Shown here: piece by piece, positions 7,812 through 11,385 of the stretch
Position numbering within the stretch: position 1 is the first letter of the stretch
How the letters are laid out: every line of letters begins with the position of its first letter
From: CAMYLR01 sp039590215
GTDB taxonomy: Bacteria > Gemmatimonadota > Gemmatimonadetes > JACCXV01 > JAHWKZ01
Length of the DNA stretch: 11,385 nt
Reading direction: 5' to 3'
Assembly: GCA_039590215.1 (NCBI GenBank)
Contig: JBDHFX010000069.1
Location: 1-11,385, forward strand
Notes under the pieces: model-generated
The model's input: only the letters and a program-made list of their open reading frames with translations
The model's database searches: none
What the model was told of the DNA's origin: nothing
Program-made: the position numbers and the translations under genes

Positions 7812-8513
7812 TCATGCAAGCAGGACAATGCTGCCCGATCGGTCCCTATGAGCACGACTCCAGGCAATTGGTTCCGAGAAACCAGAATACAGAATGAGAA
7901 TCGCGCTCAACGCCGCGTTACCAACCCATGCTCCGCTCTCCCCACCCATTGGCAGACTAGAAAAAGAGTGGTTCCTGATTGCAGCACCCATCCCGTTGTG
8001 TGCGCGGCAGGCGTAACGCAGTGAAGCATTAGAAGAAGCCTCGGCGACGCCGTCGTGCAGCGATTCGTCAGCGGTGGCGTTGAACACCACACCTTGAAGG
8101 AGCTTGGCATCCCTGGGCAATCGGAACAACCTCGGGTACGCTTCGACCAGCGCTTTTGGCCTCATAGTCAGTATCGTTTCACGCACGGCCTTGGCCCTAT
8201 TCATCCCCTTTTGTTTTGCGGCGAAGGGTGAATGGGGCAAGTCCGCTCGCGCCACCGTGGCCGGATCGAAGACCCGAAGTCGTTTCACGCCCGCCATCCC
8301 AGCAAACAACGCCAACCACGCACCGGTCTTACCAGCACCGATTACTGTCGCGGACTTTGGGACAACAAGTCCTTTGATGCCGTGTTGACGAGAATAGTCA
8401 GGAACACCCAGCGTGAATTCCGTCGGATCACCGGCGGCCGCCGTCGGAAGCCAAGCGGTTGCAACCACGGCGCCACCCATTGCTGTCATGGCTTCACGAC
8501 GGGTCAAGCTCAT
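7812..8513 (-). CDS. Tat-signal E1/ThiF-like Rossmann protein, first gene of the riboswitch operon
   Basis: This is a 233-residue protein starting at the ATG at 8513, behind a near-perfect AAGGAGGT. Residues 3-28 read as a Tat signal: LTRREA, a mild hydrophobic stretch, then TAAAG. The rest follows the E1/MoeB/ThiF plan: 'DYSRQ' (39-43, the E1 Y-x-R-Q block), 'TVIGAGKTG' (56-64, nucleotide-binding Gly-rich loop), 'RVFDPATV' (80-87, Asp83), 'NRAKAV' (105-110, candidate Lys108) and 'FNATADES' (144-151, where E1s have the 'DxxDN' Asp). The 'NxxRQ' Arg after the second strand is not evident (ADLPHSP), and no CxxC zinc pair is present. Classic E1s adenylate a protein C-terminus in the cytoplasm. 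An exported, partly degenerate version suggests a binding or redox role. An uncertain alternative is a cytoplasmic enzyme with a misleading N-terminus. Confidence 0.83.
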   Translation of the reverse strand: MSLTRREAMTAMGGAVVATAWLPTAAAGDPTEFTLGVPDYSRQHGIKGLVVPKSATVIGAGKTGAWLALFAGMAGVKRLRVFDPATVARADLPHSPFAAKQKGMNRAKAVRETILTMRPKALVEAYPRLFRLPRDAKLLQGVVFNATADESLHDGVAEASSNASLRYACRAHNGMGAAIRNHSFSSLPMGGESGAWVGNAALSAILILYSGFSEPIAWSRAHRDRSGSIVLLA

Positions 8514-8518
8514 TGAGC

Positions 8519-8535
8519 ACCTCCTTGCAGAGGAG
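8519..8535 (-). promoter_or_regulatory. hairpin masking the SD of the E1-like gene
   Basis: On the minus strand CUCCU (8535-8531) pairs with AGGAG (8525-8521) across the loop CUGCA, covering the ribosome binding site AGGAGGU (8525-8519). This lies between the aptamer and the ATG, so it is a good candidate for the off state of the c-di-GMP switch. The hairpin is short and was found by eye. Confidence 0.5.
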
Positions 8536-8599
8536 TATGAGGGGAGCGCCAATACGTCTTCATCGACACACGGTCATCAAAAATGATCGCTTGAGTGGA

Positions 8600-8712
8600 A
8601 CCCTTCGGCAGCTCGGCGGTCTTAGGATCCTTCGTGGCGTCGGTAGGCGTCGCGTAGGAAGCGAGGATCCGTAGCTTTGCGTCCCTAGCTTTTGCTAGAT
8701 TTGCCTTTGTCG
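8600..8712 (-). ncRNA. c-di-GMP-I (GEMM-I) riboswitch, copy B
   Basis: The minus strand has AAGGCAAATC (about 8706-8697), the P1a hairpin CTAGC-AAAA-GCTAG (8698-8685), GGACGCAAAGC (8684-8674), a P1b arm closed by GGATCCT and AGGATCC, and the trailing CCGCCGAGCTGCCGAAGG. It is clearly the sister of the 1400-1512 copy. P1a differs at two base pairs by compensatory changes (CG to TA and GC to AT), which is direct evidence for a conserved RNA helix. The element sits about 87 nt upstream of the E1-like gene in the same direction and should control the four-gene operon to 4550. An open frame across it, whose stop overlaps the E1-like ATG as ATGA, is explained by the RNA and I do not call it a gene. 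The remaining bases between 8713 and 8865 show no clear gene. Confidence 0.92.
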
Positions 8713-8865
8713 GAATTATTACCTCGATCGTAGGACAGATAGGACAACGTTGTCTGTGGGGGCGCACCCCTGATGGTGTGTAGGGGTTTTCCCCGTCCGA
8801 CTGGGAATGGTCATTGACGAGGCGAATCTTATCGGTGTTGCGGCGTTACTTTACTTGCTTCTGTA

Positions 8866-9265
8866 TCAACTCGGTCGAACGGACTGCTTGAAGACACTAG
8901 GTGTCATTCCAGCGCATCGTAGGAAGGCGCGTTCAAAAAGTTCTCAAGTCTCGGTATCCAACAGCTGACGCAACGCGGGCGATAGGAACGTTTCGCGCGG
9001 TTAATCGTCTCTTGGCTTCGGTAATTCGGATAAACGTGAGCCAATCACTAAACTTCACGCCCGACTTCTCGTGAAAGAAGCGGGAGAAATAACTCGGCTC
9101 GAGCCCGGCAACTTGAGCCGCAGTACGGAGCGTGATTCGCTCGTGATGGTGCTGCTCAACGTACTCCCGTACTCTGCCTAGACGAGCGTAGTAAGAAAAG
9201 ACAGATTCTCGAATCTCGGTGGGATCAAACATCGCCTGCCTATCATATCGATCGACCGTCACCAT
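8866..9265 (-). pseudogene. AraC-family regulator, frameshifted near its C-terminus
   Basis: The ATG at 9265 has AGGTGA just upstream; an upstream in-frame ATG at 9322 has no SD. The protein is a compact AraC/XylS DNA-binding domain: first helix-turn-helix about residues 44-65 ('ITLRTAAQVAGLEPSYFSRF'), linker helix 'FSDWLTFIRITEAKRRL' and second helix-turn-helix from about 94 ('VPIARVASAVGYRDLRTF'). The frame stops after Phe110 at 8933-8935. Removing one T from the TTTTT run at 8934-8939 restores 'ERAFLRCAGMTPSVFKQS' to a TGA at 8866, exactly the expected AraC C-terminal end. So either one base was inserted (mutation or sequencing error) or the gene is decaying. There is little room for a sensory domain. 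It is divergent from the methyltransferase and probably controlled it. Confidence 0.85.
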
Positions 9266-9316
9266 ATCGTCACCTGGCGGCGTAAGAGCTAGACTGGCCG
9301 TGACTAATGGCACATG

Positions 9317-9354
9317 TTGCATTTGATTGCATAGGTTAGGGCTTCAAAACCTAT
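9317..9354. promoter_or_regulatory. possible AraC-type operator in the divergent intergenic region
   Basis: TTGCAT occurs at 9317-9322 and again at 9327-9332, exactly ten bases (one helical turn) apart, as expected for sites of an AraC-type monomer. It is followed by an inverted repeat ATAGGTT (9331-9337) / AACCTAT (9348-9354) just before the methyltransferase SD. The assignment to the neighbouring regulator is inference. Confidence 0.35.
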
Positions 9355-9371
9355 CCCTATTGGAGGTGACC

Positions 9372-10164
9372 ATGAGGTTCAGAGGAGTGTGTTTTGCACT
9401 CGTAGCATTTGTTATTCCGACGCTGGTGGGGCCAACGCGCACTCGTAGCATTTGTTATTCCGACGCTGGTGGGGCCAACGCCAACCCATGCCCAAGAGAG
9501 CATCGTCATCGAGGTTACAACACCCGTCGACCTCAACGCGCCGAACCGACCTTTAGAAGAAGTTGAGCGCGATCAGTGGTCGAAACCAATCGAGACGTTC
9601 CAGTGGATTGGTCTCGAACCCGGCGATGTCGTCGTCGACTTTCACGCGGGCGGTGGCTACGCGACGTGGATCCTCTCGCACTGGGTGGGTCCGGAAGGCG
9701 TGGTCTTCACCGAGATGGCTGGCCGTCGCGCCGGGGCCCTAAAAGAACGCGTCGAGACGGGCGATCTGGCTGAGGTTGGCAACGTCGTGTTCGCTGCCAG
9801 CATCGAGGAGCTCCCAACGGATAGCCTCGACGTTTTTTACGTCGTGAGGAACTACCACGATTACGGAGCGGACGAAGTGCCGGGCTTCCTGGATCACGTG
9901 GCCCGTTCGCTCAAGCCCGGCGGCTTATTCGTCGTCATCGACGTGCGCGCCCGTGAGGGACGCGACGACGAAGGTCACCGGATCGCCGAGGACATCGTCA
10001 TCGAAGAAACGACCGCGGCCGGCTTCGAGCTTGTCGACTCGACCGATTTACTGGCGAACCCTGATGACACCTACGAAGGCGCGCAGTGGGATAACCGCAA
10101 TCAGCTCGACCACTTTGCGCTCAAGTTCCAGTTGCCGGAGAACGAGAGCGCCGAGGAGTACTAA
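9372..10164 (+). CDS. exported COG4798-type SAM-dependent methyltransferase, frame broken by a 43-bp duplication
   Basis: The ATG at 9372 follows GGAGGTG and opens a signal peptide (MRFRGVCFALVAFVIPTLVG). After codon 22 the frame enters a second copy of the same 43 bases and goes out of phase, stopping at 9566. The main frame continues from the second copy (ALVAFVIPTLVGPTPTHA-Q) to a TAA at 10164. Deleting one copy joins SD, ATG, signal peptide, cleavage site and enzyme perfectly. The mature part is a class I methyltransferase of the COG4798 type: 'DQWSKPIETFQWIGLEPGD', motif I 'VVDFHAGGGYAT', 'VFYVVRNYHD', 'SLKPGGLFVVID' and a C-terminal 'LLANPDDTYEGAQW'. The substrate is unknown. A non-ATG start in the main frame (TTG at 9409) exists but has no SD. 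Confidence 0.85.
9396..9481. repeat. perfect 43-bp tandem duplication inside the methyltransferase signal peptide
   Basis: Bases 9396-9438 are repeated identically at 9439-9481 (unit begins GCACTCGTAGCATTTG and ends GGGGCCAACGC). The unit is not a multiple of three, so it shifts the frame. Identity of the copies implies a recent event or an assembly artefact. Confidence 0.97.
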
Positions 10165-10176
10165 GCGGCGCCTCCT

Positions 10177-10722
10177 CTACGGCAGATACTTCTCCGGTAG
10201 CGGACCCGCGCCAACCTCTTCGTCCCATGCGACGCCGGCGATCCACCAGCGACCATCGTTGTAGACGAGTTGGAAGCTGTTGACCCCGCGGCCCAGGATC
10301 TCGTCCTGACCCCACAGGTGCTTCTGATAGGTGCTGAACGCCTGGGCAACGTCGCCAAACTGCTCAATGACGGTGGCGATCTCCTCTTCTTGAAAGCCTT
10401 GATCGTCGGGTCCGCCGATCGGGTTGTTCTCGGCGTAGTAGTTATCGACCCAATCGATGAAATCCTGAACCGACAGGATGTCGAACTCGCCGTCCCGCTG
10501 CTCAGTGCTCGGGATCATGAGCGCACCCGGCAGGAACAGACCGCGGAAGCGATCCCAATCGAAGTTCTCACCCGGCTCGCGCGCCAGCGCGTCATAACCC
10601 GCGAGCACGATCGCCCTCGGTGACGCGACGTCTTCCGGGCGAACGTCGGCCGTCTGACCAAAGAGCGGTGTGATCGAAACAACCAATAACAGAGCTGCAA
10701 ACCATGGGGCGACGATCTTCAT
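10177..10722 (-). CDS. secreted SnoaL/NTF2-like protein
   Basis: This is a 181-residue protein. I use the internal ATG at 10722 because it has CAGGAG seven bases upstream and begins a standard Sec signal peptide (MKIVAPWFAALLLVVSITPLFG, cleavage near residues 22-24). The longer in-frame ORF overlaps the neighbouring gene and codes for Arg-rich filler. The mature part has the NTF2-like order: a helix 'AIVLAGYDALAREPGENFDWDRFRGLFLPGALMIP', a central helix 'SVQDFIDWVDNYYAEN', then strands 'EEEIATVIEQFGDVAQAFSTYQ' and 'NSFQLVYNDGRWWIAGVAWDEE'. It is often annotated as a nuclear transport factor 2 family protein; the ligand is unknown. It lies tail to tail with the methyltransferase (12 nt between stops) and is a distant fold-mate of the 226-741 protein. 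Confidence 0.87.
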   Translation of the reverse strand: MKIVAPWFAALLLVVSITPLFGQTADVRPEDVASPRAIVLAGYDALAREPGENFDWDRFRGLFLPGALMIPSTEQRDGEFDILSVQDFIDWVDNYYAENNPIGGPDDQGFQEEEIATVIEQFGDVAQAFSTYQKHLWGQDEILGRGVNSFQLVYNDGRWWIAGVAWDEEVGAGPLPEKYLP

Positions 10723-10805
10723 CTGTAATCTCCTGACTGGGGACATAAAGGCGAGAATATCATTCCGAAGACGGTTCCCGTCCGCGGATCGTTCATTCGA
10801 GTAGT

Positions 10806-11219
10806 TTGAGTGACGTGGCAAGCCGTGTTCTGCCAGGCATCCTCCTAATCGTTGCTGGGATCGTCGTCGCGCTCTTAGCGATCGACGTGATCCAAGTCGA
10901 CCCCAAAACGGTTCATGTCCCGAACTGGGTTCTCGGCCTCTTGGGCCTGCTGTTCGTGGGCGGAGGTCTGGCGACGATCGCCAACCCACAGAGCAGCCTC
11001 GCTTCGTGGTCGGCGGGGACCGTCGTCATTTCGATCACCGTCGTGTTCGCTTGGGTATCGCTTTACGGACCGGCCGAGCAGTTTTCCGGTGATCTCCCCT
11101 TCCTGTCGCGTGAAACCAACGTGACGATCGCCAGAATTGTGTTCGGGTGCGTCGCGCTGCTCGGCCTGGCGATCACCGTCGCAGCCGCCAGGAAAACGTG
11201 GGGCCGATCCGATCGTTAG
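10806..11219 (+). CDS. four-TM membrane protein of unknown function
   Basis: This is a 137-residue protein read from a TTG at 10806; a GTG at 10815 is an equal alternative and neither has a strong SD. Four hydrophobic helices lie at about 8-28, 41-59, 69-88 and 108-127, with a polar loop (DVIQVDPKTVHVPN) after the first and an acidic/Pro loop (YGPAEQFSGDLPFLSRET) after the third. The C-terminus is basic (RKTWGRSDR), so both ends are probably cytoplasmic. I do not recognise the family. The gene is divergent from the SnoaL-like gene at 10722, with 83 nt between them. No motif suggests catalysis or transport. Confidence 0.72.
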   Translation: MSDVASRVLPGILLIVAGIVVALLAIDVIQVDPKTVHVPNWVLGLLGLLFVGGGLATIANPQSSLASWSAGTVVISITVVFAWVSLYGPAEQFSGDLPFLSRETNVTIARIVFGCVALLGLAITVAAARKTWGRSDR

Positions 11220-11302
11220 AGGCTCCGGCATCGACCCAAATCCAGACACATAGGTATAACAATATTCACATAGATAAAATCCCCGCTCGACATGATTCAT
11301 GG

Positions 11303-11331
11303 TTGAAATCCTGCGCCGATGCGGATATACA
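11303..11331 (+). promoter_or_regulatory. candidate sigma-70-type promoter for a gene entering the right edge
   Basis: TTGAAA (11303-11308), exactly 17 bases, then TATACA (11326-11331), inside a locally AT-rich stretch (about 11245-11345). Transcription would begin near 11338, about 40 nt before a probable start codon at 11378. Confidence 0.55.
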
Positions 11332-11377
11332 AGGATAGATAGCAACACCGTAAACACGGGCCGAACGGAGGCTTGGC

Positions 11378-11385
11378 GTGGAAAA
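11378..11385 (+). CDS. probable start of a gene cut by the right edge
   Basis: GGAGG at 11367-11371 is followed six bases later by GTG at 11378, and the window ends after two further codons' worth of bases. The promoter-like pair just upstream supports a transcript starting here. No product can be read. Confidence 0.3.

Noticed and set aside
7783..7867. Upstream start at 7867 for the scaffold protein
   Set aside because: It would overlap the E1-like gene and bury the signal peptide 28 residues in. The ATG at 7783 has an SD and a clean signal peptide.
7173..8024. Long plus-strand frame (283 codons) opposite the scaffold gene
   Set aside because: It is an antisense shadow of a Thr/Val/Gly-rich beta-domain coding region. 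It lacks a recognisable domain and crosses two well-supported minus-strand genes.
8510..8767. Minus-strand 85-residue frame whose TGA overlaps the E1-like ATG as ATGA
   Set aside because: It is a read-through of the GEMM riboswitch: the same kind of translation appears from copy A, the DNA is explained by RNA structure, and no SD precedes its ATG.
8765..8794. ACCCCT...AGGGGTTTT and GGGGTTTTCCCC hairpin
   Set aside because: It looks terminator-like on the plus strand, but no plus-strand gene ends nearby. On the minus strand it lacks a T-run.
10875..11357. Minus-strand 160-residue frame opposite the four-TM protein
   Set aside because: It is Arg/Gly/Asp-rich with no hydrophobic core or motif. 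The plus strand gives a coherent four-helix membrane protein.

Overview
The window looks like chromosomal DNA from a free-living, GC-rich Gram-negative bacterium. Evidence is the lipoprotein and Sec/Tat signal peptides, strong Shine-Dalgarno sites, a cyclase/TolB-like/TPR signalling protein and GEMM-class riboswitches. Acidobacteriota, Gemmatimonadota or a deltaproteobacterial lineage would all fit, but I cannot assign a phylum. There is no rRNA, tRNA, CRISPR array or transposase. Most of the encoded proteins carry export signals.

Layout. Positions 1-1353 (minus strand) hold the 5' end of a GcvT/DmdA-like gene cut by the window edge, a secreted SnoaL/NTF2-like protein, a strong intrinsic terminator, and a SOD-like/CHRD-like lipoprotein whose leader is a c-di-GMP-I (GEMM-I) riboswitch. 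Positions 1605-4535 (plus strand) encode a 976-residue class III nucleotide cyclase with all six canonical catalytic residues, three membrane segments, a TolB-like domain and TPRs. Positions 8712-4550 (minus strand) form an apparent operon behind a second, sister c-di-GMP-I riboswitch: a Tat-signal E1/ThiF-like protein, a secreted two-domain carboxypeptidase-regulatory-like plus propeller-like protein, an M23-type metallopeptidase-like lipoprotein, and an 89-residue peptide with a Pro/Gly-rich tail. Positions 8866-10164 hold a divergent pair, an AraC-type regulator and an exported COG4798-type methyltransferase; both reading frames are broken, the first by one extra T in a T-run and the second by an exact 43-bp tandem duplication. 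Positions 10177-11385 hold a second secreted SnoaL/NTF2-like protein, a four-TM protein, and a promoter with a probable gene start at the right edge.

Main reading. Two paralogous c-di-GMP aptamers, with compensatory changes in their P1a stem, put a SOD-like lipoprotein and the E1-like/propeller/M23/peptide operon under the same second messenger. A nucleotide cyclase gene lies between them. The operon is the best candidate here for an undescribed system: an exported E1-like fold that seems to lack the usual catalytic Arg, a cell-wall peptidase homologue and a small peptide. Its function is not known from the sequence.
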